From positions 1 to 64,000 of the forward strand of contig NZ_BOOQ01000022.1 of NCBI RefSeq assembly GCF_016863315.1: a stretch of DNA of 64,000 nt, in the 5' to 3' direction. Every line of letters begins with the position of its first letter. Position 1 is the first letter of the stretch. Under the pieces are notes generated by a model. The model was not told where the DNA came from. It was given only the letters and a program-made list of their open reading frames with translations, and searched no databases. Source of the DNA: Planotetraspora silvatica (GTDB lineage: Bacteria; Actinomycetota; Actinomycetes; Streptosporangiales; Streptosporangiaceae). Positions 8,045 to 16,809 of this stretch are shown here, piece by piece. Position numbers and translations under genes: made by a program.

Positions 8045-9624
8045 ACGACGTCCGGACTGTACGCGCCTTCATCCGGTCGCGCGGTCGTGGGCCCACGAGC
8101 TGGTCCGACCGGTATGTCTCCCTGTTCGCGCTGACGGTCGCGGCGGCCGTTCTGGCCGATCCCCTGACCGGCGCGTTCGCCAAGCTCACGGCCATCTCCC
8201 GTCAGGTGGATCCGTCCCGGCTGGGTGCGGGGATCGCCTTGGTCGCGCTGGCCTACGCGGGTTTCCTCTCGCTCGCCCGCAGGGTCGGCCCGGTCGTGCT
8301 GCCGGCGGCCGACGCGGCCTGGCTGCTCCGCTCCCCCCTTCCGCGCCGGGACGTGCTGCGACGGACGTCGGCGATCCTGCTGGCGGTCTCTCTCGCGAGT
8401 GGGGCCGCGCTGAGCCTGGCGCTGTTCGCCGTGCTCGCCGGGTCTGCGGCCCACGGCACGCTGGTCCTGGCCACCGCGGTGCTCGTCGGACTGTCCGCGG
8501 CCGTCGGCGGGATGGCCGCGGCCGTCGTGGCCCAATCGTCCCCTACGTGGGAGTCGTGGCTGCGCGGGGCGGTGGTCTCCCTCGTCGTCGCGGCCGTGCT
8601 GACCGCGGTGGCGGGGAGCGGCCCCGGACGGCAGGTCCTGACCGCGGTGACGCCGACCGGCCCCGGACGGCAGGTGCTCGCCGCCGTCACCGGCGCGCCG
8701 CGATCACTGGGCGCGACGCCGGCCGGGCTGTCGGCCGCCGCGGCCCTCCTCCTGGTACGGCAGGCCTGGCGAGCTCTCGGCCGCATCCACGTGAGCTCCC
8801 TTCTGGCCACGTCCACCCGCGCGGGCCACGTCGCCGCCGCGGCCGTCGTCATGGATCCGGGCGCCCTGACCTGGGCCGCGGAGGACAACCACTGGCGGGC
8901 GCGTGCCCTCAGGTCCCGCCCGTGGCCTGCGCTGCTGTCCCGGGGCGCGCCGTGGGCGCGGCATGCCGTGTCCGCCCCGCTGGCGCTGGCCTGGCATGAC
9001 TGGCGGCGGCTGGCCCGGCGGCCCGGACGGCTGGCGGCCCTGCTCGGGACCGCCGCGCTGCCCGCCCTGGCCGCGCAGGCCCAGGGGGGCCTGTCGGCCG
9101 TCGCGGTGGCCGTGCTGGCCGCAGGGGCGCTGACGGCGGCGGCGGTCTGCACCGCCGGTGCCCGCCGCGACGGCGAGGACCCTGGCCTCGCGCGCCTGTT
9201 CGGCGTGAATCCCCGGGCCGTGCTCGCCGCCCGGGCTCTGCTGCCCGCACTGATGAGCGCCGCCTGGCTCACGTTCGCCCTCGGGGTGCTGACGGTGACC
9301 GGAGCCCTGACGGGCTCGTGGTGGCTTCTCGGCCCGCTGGCCGCACCCGCGCTGGCTGCCGGGGCGCTGCGGATGGCGCGGCGGCGTCCGATCGACCATT
9401 CGATGCCGGTGATCGACACTCCGAGCGGAGCCGTCCCCACGGGCTGGGTCGTCTGGGCGTTCACGGGAGTGGACGTCGCCGCGATCGGCTGCGCGCCCAT
9501 GCTCTACGCCCTGGCGGTCCAGCCGCCTGACACCGGCGCCTTCGTCACCGCGCAGGCCGTCTCCGGCTTCGCCGTCCTGGCCGCCTTCCTGCTGGGTGCG
9601 AAGACGGGCGTCCGGCGAGGGTGA
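8041..9624 (+). CDS. Multi-span ABC permease-like membrane protein (DUF6297-like)
   Basis: A 527-residue protein with about ten to twelve Ala/Leu/Val-rich transmembrane segments in two halves. The central soluble stretch (about residues 255-325) contains WAAEDNHWRARALRSRPWP. It resembles the actinobacterial permease-like family that follows short ABC ATPases, recalled as DUF6297. It overlaps the ATPase gene by four bases and is therefore probably its membrane partner. Substrate and direction of transport are unknown. It is followed by a bidirectional terminator. Confidence 0.8.
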   Translation: MNDVRTVRAFIRSRGRGPTSWSDRYVSLFALTVAAAVLADPLTGAFAKLTAISRQVDPSRLGAGIALVALAYAGFLSLARRVGPVVLPAADAAWLLRSPLPRRDVLRRTSAILLAVSLASGAALSLALFAVLAGSAAHGTLVLATAVLVGLSAAVGGMAAAVVAQSSPTWESWLRGAVVSLVVAAVLTAVAGSGPGRQVLTAVTPTGPGRQVLAAVTGAPRSLGATPAGLSAAAALLLVRQAWRALGRIHVSSLLATSTRAGHVAAAAVVMDPGALTWAAEDNHWRARALRSRPWPALLSRGAPWARHAVSAPLALAWHDWRRLARRPGRLAALLGTAALPALAAQAQGGLSAVAVAVLAAGALTAAAVCTAGARRDGEDPGLARLFGVNPRAVLAARALLPALMSAAWLTFALGVLTVTGALTGSWWLLGPLAAPALAAGALRMARRRPIDHSMPVIDTPSGAVPTGWVVWAFTGVDVAAIGCAPMLYALAVQPPDTGAFVTAQAVSGFAVLAAFLLGAKTGVRRG

Positions 9625-9625
9625 A

Positions 9626-9658
9626 CCGCCCACCTGCGGTAGAGCCGCAGGTGGGCGG
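9626..9658. terminator. Bidirectional hairpin terminator
   Basis: Perfect 14-bp arms (9626-9639 and 9645-9658) with a 5-nt loop. It lies between the stop codons of the convergent permease and PepSY genes. Confidence 0.75.
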
Positions 9659-9669
9659 GTGCGCCACCG

Positions 9670-10257
9670 TCAGGCGCCGTGCCTGTCGTTTCCGTGGTCG
9701 TCGGGCCCGCGGTCGTCGTTACCGTGCCCGTGGCCTCCGTGGTCGTCGCCCACATCGTGCCGGGCAGGATCGTCACCGAGGCCGCGGGCGGCACGGACGC
9801 CGTCGTCTCCGCGGTCCTGACGGAGCCGCACGATGGTCCCGCTCTCCGCGGAGACCTGGACGTCGTACTCGAGACCGCCCTTGACCAGTTTCACCTCCCA
9901 CACGCGGTGGCCGTGCTCCCATTCACGTTCCACCCCGGTGACGCGCGCCCCGGGAACGCGCTTCCCGGCGATCTCGATCGCCTGCCGGGAGGTGATCGAC
10001 GCCGGCGAGGGCCCGGCGGGCGTGGCCGGCGTCGCGGTCGCGGTCTCCGGAGTAGGCGTGGGCGCGGCGGCCACGTCCGTGGGAGTGGTGCTCGTGCCGT
10101 GGGACGGTGAGGGCGTGCTTGTGTTCTCCGTGGCCGAGGGTGCGCCGGGAGAGGCCGCCGCGAAGGTGCTCGTGGCCACCAGGCCGAGGAGGGCGACCGA
10201 CCCGGTCGCCACGAGGGCCAGCTTCACCGTCTTGCTGATGCGTGGTGTGTTCGTCAT
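9670..10257 (-). CDS. Secreted PepSY-domain protein with His/Asp-rich tail
   Basis: A 195-residue protein. It has a signal peptide (residues 1-34, cleavage near TFAAA), a Thr/Pro/Ala linker (36-85), one PepSY domain (about 86-150, with SRQAIEIAGKRVPGARVTGV and WEVKLVKGGLEYDVQVSAESG), and a C-terminal 40 residues rich in Asp, Gly and His (DDHGGHGHGNDD) that could bind divalent metal. PepSY domains are thought to modulate proteases or sense cell-surface state. It lies 46 bp downstream of the sensor kinase gene. CTTA boxes in the gap suggest its own response-regulator-controlled promoter. Confidence 0.85.
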   Translation of the reverse strand: MTNTPRISKTVKLALVATGSVALLGLVATSTFAAASPGAPSATENTSTPSPSHGTSTTPTDVAAAPTPTPETATATPATPAGPSPASITSRQAIEIAGKRVPGARVTGVEREWEHGHRVWEVKLVKGGLEYDVQVSAESGTIVRLRQDRGDDGVRAARGLGDDPARHDVGDDHGGHGHGNDDRGPDDHGNDRHGA

Positions 10258-10280
10258 GTCGCCAGAGTCGGCGAGAGCAC

Positions 10281-10308
10281 GCTAAGCCCGCGCTGGCGCG
10301 TCGTTAAG
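10281..10308 (-). promoter_or_regulatory. Two CTTARC boxes 22 bp apart before the PepSY gene
   Basis: Read on the minus strand, CTTAAC begins at 10308 and CTTAGC at 10286, exactly two 11-bp turns apart. The first overlaps the stop codon of the kinase gene. They match the three 11-bp-spaced CTTA boxes at 12301-12328 and are a candidate site for the adjacent OmpR-type regulator. Confidence 0.45.
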
Positions 10309-11581
10309 GGGTTCCTAATTCGAGGATCACGGTGGCCCCGCCCCCGGGAGTCGCGTCGAGCAGGAGGGACCCGCCCGACGTCTCCGCGGTTCGCCGGGCG
10401 ATGTCCAGGCCCAGCCCGGTCGAGCCCGCGCCGCTCCTGCCCCGTTCGAGGGGATCCCCCGCACCCTGCGCCGACGGGAATCCGGGGCCCGAGTCGGCCA
10501 CCAGCAGCCGTACACCCTGAGGCGCGGGCGCGAGCCGTACGGCGAAGGGGGTGCCCTCCGGCGTGTGCGCGAAGACGTTGCCGAGCAGGGCGTCGACGCA
10601 GGCGGTCAGGTCGGCGCCGCTGACGGCCACCGTCAGCGGTCCCCGCGGCAGGTCGAGCTCCATCGGCCGGTCCTGGTCCTCGGCCAGGACGGCCCAGAAC
10701 GTCACGCGCTCGCGCACCACCTCCGCCGCGTCGCAACTGGCGCTCTCCTGCGACCTGCGGCGTACGTCGGTGATGATCGAGGTCACGGCACGTTCCAGTG
10801 CGTCGACCCGGGCCTGCAGCCGCGCGGCCGCCTCCGGATCGGACAACGACTCGACCTCCAGCCTCAACCCGGTGAGAGGGGTGCGGAGCCGGTGGGAGAG
10901 GTCGGCGGCGGTCTCGCGCTCTTCGGCCAGCAGGTCGCTGATGCGCCCGGCGAGATGGTTGAGCGCGAGCCCCACGTCGCGCACCTCCGGAGGCCCGCTC
11001 ACGGTGGTCCGCGCGGTCAGGTCTCCCCCGGCCAGCCGGTGGGACACCCGGGCGAGCCCGGTCATGGGCCGGGTCAGGGCGAGCGCGAGGCGGTCCGCCA
11101 CGAAGATCCCCACCCCGATCAGCGCGAACCCGAGGACGAGCATGCCGAGCCAGACCTCCGGCACACCGCGGGTGAGGTCCCGCCGGGTGAGAATCGTCCG
11201 GACCACGACGGTGCCGCCGGGGACGCCCTGGACGGCGACCAGGACCTCCAGCCCGGAGGACGTCTCGGCCACGAGGCTGCGGCCGCGTGCGGCGAGGTCC
11301 ACCGCGGGAGATCGCGGCACGGGTGAGCCGACGACGTCTCCGCCCGGCAGGAAGACCGTGATCGCATGCCCGCTCGACGCCGAAGTGCGGTCGGCCGTCA
11401 GTGCGAGACCGTCGGCGTCGGCCGTCCCCACGACCGCGGCGACGGACTGCGCCTCGGCGGTCGCCTGGCTGACGGCTCCGCTCTCGACGAGCTGACGGAC
11501 CAGCAGTCCCAGCGGGACGAGCAGGGCGATGAGCACGAGCGAGGTCGTGGCGGCCACCAGCAGGGCCAGCCAGCGCCTCAT
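10304..11581 (-). CDS. Two-component sensor histidine kinase
   Basis: A 425-residue membrane kinase. TM1 is at about residues 7-29, an extracytoplasmic sensor region at 30-142, TM2 at 143-165 and HAMP at 168-220. The DHp helix has phospho-acceptor His230 in DLSHRLRTPLTG. The ATPase domain has an N-box-like ALLGNVFAHTPEG, then DSGPGFP and GLGLDIARRTAE. The start at 11581 overlaps the response regulator stop (ATGA). The architecture is the CutS/BaeS-like envelope sensor type. The signal is unknown, and the PepSY gene next door suggests a cell-surface stimulus. Confidence 0.93.
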   Translation of the reverse strand: MRRWLALLVAATTSLVLIALLVPLGLLVRQLVESGAVSQATAEAQSVAAVVGTADADGLALTADRTSASSGHAITVFLPGGDVVGSPVPRSPAVDLAARGRSLVAETSSGLEVLVAVQGVPGGTVVVRTILTRRDLTRGVPEVWLGMLVLGFALIGVGIFVADRLALALTRPMTGLARVSHRLAGGDLTARTTVSGPPEVRDVGLALNHLAGRISDLLAEERETAADLSHRLRTPLTGLRLEVESLSDPEAAARLQARVDALERAVTSIITDVRRRSQESASCDAAEVVRERVTFWAVLAEDQDRPMELDLPRGPLTVAVSGADLTACVDALLGNVFAHTPEGTPFAVRLAPAPQGVRLLVADSGPGFPSAQGAGDPLERGRSGAGSTGLGLDIARRTAETSGGSLLLDATPGGGATVILELGTP

Positions 11582-12258
11582 GACGGCTCGACCAGCTTGA
11601 CCCCGACGCCGCGAACGGTCTGGAGATACCGGGGGTTCTGCGCGCTCTCTCCCAGCTTCCGCCGCAACCACGACAGGTGGACGTCGACGGTCTTGTCGGC
11701 TCCCCCGTACGGCACCAGCCAGACCTCGGTGAGGAGTTCCCGCTTCGTGACGACCTCCCCCGGCCGGGAGGCCAGGTAGTACAGCATGTCGAACTCGCGC
11801 GGCGTGAGGTCGAGGGGCGTCCCATCGAGAGTGGCCTCGCGGCTGCGCAGATCCAGCCGCAGGTCGCCGATGCTGACCGAGGAGTCTGTACGGCTCTCGG
11901 CCATCCGCCGCAGCACCGCCCGGACGCGGGCGTCCAGTTGCGCCGCGCTGAAGGGTTTGACCACGTAGTCGTCGGCCCCCGCGTCCAGCAGGCGGACCAC
12001 CTCCGCCTCGTCGTCCCTCGCCGTGGCCACGATCACCGGGACGCGGCTGACCGCGCGGAGCATGCGCAACATCTCGGCGCCGTCCAGGTCGGGCAGGCCG
12101 AGGTCGAGCACGACCAGGTCGGGGCGTTCCGCGAGGGCCAGCCGCAGCCCGTCGAGCGCGGTGTGCGAGGACGACACGGCGTGCCCGCGATCGCGCAACC
12201 CACGCGTCAGGGCGGTACGGATGGTCGTGTCATCCTCGACGAGCAGGACGTTTGCCAT
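11578..12258 (-). CDS. OmpR-family response regulator
   Basis: A 226-residue protein. The receiver domain has the acidic pocket EDD (8-10) and phospho-acceptor Asp52 (VVLDLGLP). The C-terminal winged helix has LTPREFDMLYYLASRPGEVVTKRELLTEVW and ends with the recognition region VDVHLSWLRRKLGE and TVRGVGVKL. The ATG at 12258 gives the canonical MANVLLVEDD opening. It is the first gene of an operon with the histidine kinase and divergent from the membrane-anchored gene at 12352. Phased CTTA repeats in the shared promoter region are its likely operators. Confidence 0.93.
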   Translation of the reverse strand: MANVLLVEDDTTIRTALTRGLRDRGHAVSSSHTALDGLRLALAERPDLVVLDLGLPDLDGAEMLRMLRAVSRVPVIVATARDDEAEVVRLLDAGADDYVVKPFSAAQLDARVRAVLRRMAESRTDSSVSIGDLRLDLRSREATLDGTPLDLTPREFDMLYYLASRPGEVVTKRELLTEVWLVPYGGADKTVDVHLSWLRRKLGESAQNPRYLQTVRGVGVKLVEPS

Positions 12259-12300
12259 GTGGATTAACGCTAACTGGTCCCGAGCCGCCGACATAAGGGG

Positions 12301-12328
12301 CTTATCACGCCCTTAACCCCGCCTTATC
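12301..12328 (+). promoter_or_regulatory. Three CTTAWC direct repeats at 11-bp spacing
   Basis: CTTATC at 12301, CTTAAC at 12312 and CTTATC at 12323 fall exactly 11 bp apart, one helical turn, as in PhoB/PhoP/OmpR-type operators. They lie between the response regulator gene and the divergent gene at 12352. Confidence 0.55.
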
Positions 12329-12351
12329 GCTCCGGCAGGAAGGATCGGCCC

Positions 12352-12846
12352 ATGAACCGGCGTCTGCTCCTCGTGATCACAGGATGGCTGACGGTCGGGC
12401 TCATCGCCACGGGCGCGGGCCTGACGCTGACCACCCTCCTGGGAGAATCGATCACCGAACTCGGAAGCCGCCCGCTTTCGGCCGACGAGGTCCAGCGGGC
12501 GCTCGAGACCTCGGACGCCACCCCGACCGCGACTCCGCAGGCCGCGTCGCCGTCGCCGCCTTCCCCGACCGCGTCCGTGCCGTCGCCGTCCGCGTCCCCC
12601 AGAAGGGCGGGTACGGCCCGCGTCATGACGCTGTCCGGGGGCGTCGTCGTCGCCCGGTGCTCCGCGGGCGTGGCCACACTGGAGTCGCTGACCCCGGCCC
12701 CGGGATACCAGGTCGACGACGCCGAGCGAGGCCCAGGGGACAGGGTGCGGGTGAAGTTCGAAAGCGAGGAGCGGCACGGCTCCAAGTCCGAGATAGAGGT
12801 GCGGTGCTCCGGCGATCGCCCCGTGGAAACGGTCAAAGACCACTGA
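12352..12846 (+). CDS. Membrane-anchored exported protein of the two-component module
   Basis: A 164-residue protein. It has an N-terminal signal anchor (residues 5-29), a Pro/Ser/Thr-rich linker (about 54-85) and a compact C-terminal domain with two Cys (VVVARCSAG and EVRCSG) that could form a disulfide outside the cell. No family is recognised. A GAAGGA ribosome-binding site precedes the ATG. It is divergent from the response regulator and shares its box-containing promoter region, so it is probably a regulon member, perhaps a sensor accessory protein. Confidence 0.7.
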   Translation: MNRRLLLVITGWLTVGLIATGAGLTLTTLLGESITELGSRPLSADEVQRALETSDATPTATPQAASPSPPSPTASVPSPSASPRRAGTARVMTLSGGVVVARCSAGVATLESLTPAPGYQVDDAERGPGDRVRVKFESEERHGSKSEIEVRCSGDRPVETVKDH

Positions 12847-13013
12847 CCTGGGCCACGGCGGGCCGATCAGCAGGAACACTCGCGGATTCGTGTGGCAATC
12901 GTCTAGACCCCTCGCGGAAGGTTCGCCATGAGCGCCCCTCCCTGTGCTGGATCTCGTCGCCACCCATCGCGACGTCCGCCGACCAGGCCCACCGCCTTTA
13001 CACCGTAGATTTC

Positions 13014-14030
13014 TTACCCGATGAAGGCGGGGTTGAGCGCCGCGACGGCCACCCGCGCGGCTTTGCCGGTCCCGTCGGCCGGGACGGACCACAGGTCGTC
13101 GCCGTAGTCGCCGGCCAGGCCGTACATCACGGTGTGCTCGTCCGACCAGACGACCTGGTCGTCGACGCTGCGTGACTCGGCGAGCGGCGTCTCCTCCATG
13201 GTCTTCAGGTCCAGCGCGTACAGCCGCCAGGGCTCGTCCGGGTCGGCGCCGGGGACCCGTTTCTTGAAGACCAGACGCGTGCCGTCCGGCGACAACGACG
13301 GGCATTCGACGTTGGTGCGCATCGTCGTCAACGTCTGCGCGGCGACGTCGCCGTGCACGAGGTAGGTCTGGCCCTTGGTGGCGAGCGTCGCGTAGAAGTG
13401 ACCGTCGTCGGCGAAGGTGACGCCCCAGAAGTTCACGTCGGCGGCGTGGTACGGCTTGCCCTCCTTGATGATCTTGTATGTCTCCAGGCTCGGGGTCAGC
13501 GCCCACGTCCGCGTGTCGACGATCGAGGTCCGGGTGGAGAAGTCGCTCCCCGCGTAGGAGTCGCCGCCCACGAAGACCGTCCACGCGGCCATGTGCCCGG
13601 ACGGCGAGACCCGCGTCCGGGTCGGGATGCCGGCGATCGGGAAGTCGTGCAGCGTCCGCAGCCGCGAGTCGAGGATCGATGCGAAGTAGGTCTCCTGCAG
13701 CGGGCCGTCCTCCTTGCGCAGGCACACCCCGGTCCCGGCCGCCGCGTAGAAGCGCAGGCAGCGGACCGGCGCGGCGACGCGTGCTCCGCCCGGGTCGTTC
13801 ACCGGCACGGAGACCAGGTCGTCCCGGTACGGCCCCCAGGCCATGTTCCGGAAGACCATCCGCCCCGCGCCCGCGAGGCTCACGGCCCCGGCCGAGATCG
13901 GCGGGCCGCCCGGCTGCGCCGTGTCACGCTCCCCCGCCCGGTGCGACGCGCGCATCACCGAGGCGAACGCCACCGTCCCCAGCACCGCCACCGCGACCAC
14001 CAGGGTGATCAGACGCGTCCGGGCCGTCAT
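13014..14030 (-). CDS. Membrane-anchored TolB/WD40-like beta-propeller protein
   Basis: A 338-residue protein. It has one N-terminal anchor (residues 6-24) and an extracytoplasmic region with propeller-blade repeats: RVSPSGHMAAWTVFVGG, VTFADDGHFYATL, CPSLSPDGTRLVFKK, LYALDLKTMEETPL. These are PD40/TolB-type blades. Its start overlaps the stop of the MFS gene, so the two are translated together. It may be an extracytoplasmic partner of that transporter, but no enzyme motif is visible. The 167 bp beyond its stop hold nothing recognisable. Confidence 0.75.
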   Translation of the reverse strand: MTARTRLITLVVAVAVLGTVAFASVMRASHRAGERDTAQPGGPPISAGAVSLAGAGRMVFRNMAWGPYRDDLVSVPVNDPGGARVAAPVRCLRFYAAAGTGVCLRKEDGPLQETYFASILDSRLRTLHDFPIAGIPTRTRVSPSGHMAAWTVFVGGDSYAGSDFSTRTSIVDTRTWALTPSLETYKIIKEGKPYHAADVNFWGVTFADDGHFYATLATKGQTYLVHGDVAAQTLTTMRTNVECPSLSPDGTRLVFKKRVPGADPDEPWRLYALDLKTMEETPLAESRSVDDQVVWSDEHTVMYGLAGDYGDDLWSVPADGTGKAARVAVAALNPAFIG

Positions 14031-15352
14031 GCGGTCTCCGGCCCGCGCAGCGCGTACGCCGCCCACCCGGCGCACACGGCGAGACCCGCCATGGCGATGC
14101 CGAGGACGGCCTGGTCGCCGATCACGGTCCACGCGGCGCCGAAGGCGATCGAGCAGCAGAACCGGGCGAGCGCCTGACCCGTCCCGATCAGCGCGAGCCC
14201 GCTCGCCCGCAACTCGGCCGGTACGGCACCGGCCGCGGCGGCCGGGAGCACACCGTCGGTGGCGGCGTAGAAGGTCCCGTGCAGGGCGAGCACGACGAAC
14301 GGCAGAGCGTCGTTGTGCAGCGGCATCAGCAGCAGGCCGTACGCGAGCAGCAGCGCGACATGGCCGCCGAGGAACACGCGCCTGCGGCCGACCCGGTCGG
14401 CGAGCACGCCCAGGGGCATGGCGAGCACGAGGAAGAAGAAGGCGGTGCCGAGCGGCAGCAGCGGGAACAGGCGCTCGGAGATCCCGAGCCGGTGCTGCAC
14501 CATCAGGTAGACGAACGCGTCGCTCACCGTGGTGAGCCCGAGCAGCGTCGCGGTGACGGTCAGCCGCCGTACGTCGGGGATCCGCAGTAGCGCCAGCGCG
14601 GACCGCAGCGTGACCGGCGGGGAGGCGGCCGCGGCGCCGTCGCCGGCCGGAGCGGCGTCAGCGCCGGCGGGGCCGGCCGTGACCGCGGGGGCACGGCCTC
14701 CGGGGACGAAGAGCACGAGGACCAGGACGCCCAGCGCGGCGATGCAGAAACTCACCGTGAAGACGGCGTCGTATCCGTCCGCGGCCATGCCCAGGACGAG
14801 AAACGCGACGATGGGGCCGAGAAGGGCTCCGCCCGTGTCCATCGCGCGGTGCACGCCGAAGGCCCGTCCCCTGTTCTCCGGGGTCGAGGCCAGGGAGATC
14901 ATCGCGTCCCGTGGAGCGGTGCGTATCCCCTTGCCGGTCCGGTCGAGGGCCAGTACCCCGCTGATCAACGGCAGGGTGTGCACGAAGAGGAGCAGCGGCT
15001 TGCAGAGGGCGGACAGGCCGTAGCCGGCCACCGCGACCGCCTTGTGGCGGCGCCCCCGATCGGCGAGGTGGCCGCCGAACAGGCGCACGAGCCCGCTGAC
15101 CCCGTTGTAGACGCCGTCGAGCACGCCGAACCCGAGCGGGCTGAGGCCGAGACCGGCCACCACGTAGAGCGGCAGCACGGCGGTGACCATCTCCGAGGAG
15201 ACGTCCGTGATGAGACTGACCGTTCCCAGCGCGAGAACCGTGGCCGGGATCGCCCGCAGCGCCCGGCCCGGCTGAGCGGCCCGATCAGTCCGACCTTGGT
15301 CCGCGTCGGTGGGCGCGGTGGCGGCGGTCGGGCCGCGATCAGCCAGGTACAA
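14027..15352 (-). CDS. MFS transporter
   Basis: A 441-residue protein with twelve predicted spans. Motif-A-like loops are present in both halves: GVYNGVSGLVRLFGGHLADR after TM2, and LGVLADRVGRRRVFLGG in the second half. A TTG at 15352 is taken as the start because it lies directly after the phosphoesterase stop; a later internal start is possible. The type resembles drug or small-molecule efflux MFS proteins. It sits in a tight three-gene unit with a secreted phosphoesterase and a propeller protein. Confidence 0.85.
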   Translation of the reverse strand: MYLADRGPTAATAPTDADQGRTDRAAQPGRALRAIPATVLALGTVSLITDVSSEMVTAVLPLYVVAGLGLSPLGFGVLDGVYNGVSGLVRLFGGHLADRGRRHKAVAVAGYGLSALCKPLLLFVHTLPLISGVLALDRTGKGIRTAPRDAMISLASTPENRGRAFGVHRAMDTGGALLGPIVAFLVLGMAADGYDAVFTVSFCIAALGVLVLVLFVPGGRAPAVTAGPAGADAAPAGDGAAAASPPVTLRSALALLRIPDVRRLTVTATLLGLTTVSDAFVYLMVQHRLGISERLFPLLPLGTAFFFLVLAMPLGVLADRVGRRRVFLGGHVALLLAYGLLLMPLHNDALPFVVLALHGTFYAATDGVLPAAAAGAVPAELRASGLALIGTGQALARFCCSIAFGAAWTVIGDQAVLGIAMAGLAVCAGWAAYALRGPETA

Positions 15353-15354
15353 GC

Positions 15355-16242
15355 TCAGCTCCAGATTCCGGTGATGTCCGAGGCGGACGCGGCGTTGCCC
15401 GCGTGCGTGCTCGTGCCGACCATGTCCTCAAGAGTGCGGAGCAGGTTGTAGTGGTTGTACTTCGTCGCGGAGGTGCTGCCCGCCATGACCGGCTGGCCGT
15501 ACACGACGGTCGCGATCTTGTTGCCGCTCAGGCTGTTGTCCTCGTCGAAGGTGACGACGAGGAGGCTGTTGTTGGCCTTCGCCCAGGTCGCGTACGCGCC
15601 GAGCTTGTTCTTCACCCACGTGTCGCCGGTCGAGACCGAGCAGTCGTGCATGTCGCTGCACAGGTTCGGGGTGACGTACGAGATCTTCGGGAGCTTGGTG
15701 AAGTCCGTCGGGAACTGCGCGAACGTGTACGCCGAGGAGGTCGGCACGTTCTTGAAGCCGAACCAGGGGTTGTGCTTCTGCGCGTACTTGCCGGAGCTGT
15801 TGGTGCAGACGGTCGAGCCCTGGCTGGGCAGGCCCTCGTTGTAGCTGGCCCAGGTCTTGCCGGCCGCGATCGTCTCCGAGGCCAGGTTGGCCGCGGAGCT
15901 GAAGCCGATCGTGACACAGCCGTCGCCGGTGATGCCCTGCGTGGAGCCGGAGAACATGGCGTAGTAGTTCGGCTGGCTCGGGTGCGTCTCGGCGTACATG
16001 TTGGTGAGGTTCGCACCGCCCTTCGCCAGCGAGTTGATGTAGGGGGCGCTGGAGCTGCCGATGACCTGGGAGTAGGCGTGGTTCTCCATGACGACCACGA
16101 CGATGTGACTCGGCGACGGCACCGTGGCAGCGGAGCTCGCCTGGGTCCCGGTCCACAGTCCGATCGCGGCGACGATCCCGAGGGCGGAGGCGACCGAGAC
16201 GAGCGCCTTGCGGACACGCGTCTTTCTGACGGATACGACCAT
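15355..16242 (-). CDS. Secreted phosphoesterase (acid phosphatase / phospholipase C-like family)
   Basis: A 295-residue exported protein. The signal peptide ends near residue 38. It carries the phosphoesterase-family opening HIVVVVMENHAYSQVIG, where Glu-Asn coordinates metal, followed by ETHPSQPNYYAMFSGS with the Thr/Ser nucleophile region and VVTFDEDNS with late metal ligands. This is the single-domain PF04185 form common in actinomycetes, probably a phosphatase. An AAGGA ribosome-binding site eight bases before the ATG at 16242 fixes the start. It is the first gene of the operon with the MFS and propeller genes. Confidence 0.85.
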   Translation of the reverse strand: MVVSVRKTRVRKALVSVASALGIVAAIGLWTGTQASSAATVPSPSHIVVVVMENHAYSQVIGSSSAPYINSLAKGGANLTNMYAETHPSQPNYYAMFSGSTQGITGDGCVTIGFSSAANLASETIAAGKTWASYNEGLPSQGSTVCTNSSGKYAQKHNPWFGFKNVPTSSAYTFAQFPTDFTKLPKISYVTPNLCSDMHDCSVSTGDTWVKNKLGAYATWAKANNSLLVVTFDEDNSLSGNKIATVVYGQPVMAGSTSATKYNHYNLLRTLEDMVGTSTHAGNAASASDITGIWS

Positions 16243-16447
16243 GACTGTCCTTCGTACAGGGGGCTGCGAGGCGATGTCAGGGTAGATCCACTCAGAAAGA
16301 TTCACTCAGTGAAGCGAGATGAATAGCACTCAAACATTGGGGTTCCATCTCTCGCCGGGGCGGCGGCCGACGATGGCACGCGGCGGAGCCGCCTTCGCCG
16401 GTGGGAGACTCCTCCACGTCCCTACGAACGAGCCCCGGAGAACGGCG

Positions 16448-16690
16448 ATGCCCGCGACCATCGACAAGATCGCATGGATACACCTGGAGGACGGCAAGGT
16501 CCTCAGCACCCGGACGCGGGGCAAGGACGTCTACTACTTCCCCGGCGGGAAACGCGAGCCCGGCGAGACCGACCTCGACACCCTCACGCGCGAGATCGAC
16601 GAGGAACTGGCCGTCGCCGTCCTCCCCGCGACCGCCGAACTCCTGGGCGTCTTCGAGGCCCGGGCGCACGGTCACGCCGGCGACGTTTCC
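16448..16690 (+). pseudogene. Nudix hydrolase, C-terminally disrupted
   Basis: From an ATG with a GGAGA ribosome-binding site the frame encodes a normal Nudix start (IAWIHLEDGKVLSTRTRGKD, YYFPGGKREPGE) and a complete Nudix box (G-x5-E-x7-REIDEEL). After about residue 80 (FEARAHGHAGD) the expected final strand and helix are replaced by unrelated Pro/Arg-rich sequence that runs into the opposite-strand gene at 16810. No other frame restores the missing end. The catalytic box is intact but the fold would be incomplete. Confidence 0.6.
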
Positions 16691-16809
16691 CTGATCCGGT
16701 CCCCGCCGCGGGTACCGGTGCCGACCAGGACCTGGGTGTCCACGGCGATCCGCCGCACCATCGACACCACGACGGGAGACCGTCGGGGGACGTCGCCCGG
16801 TGCCGCCGG

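Noticed and set aside
10254-11825. A 523-codon open frame on the minus strand across the kinase gene
   Set aside because: It is an alternative frame of the clear histidine kinase and is Arg/Gly/Pro-rich, typical of high-G+C shadows.
12313-13725. A 470-codon open frame on the minus strand
   Set aside because: It crosses two well-supported genes and has shadow-type composition.
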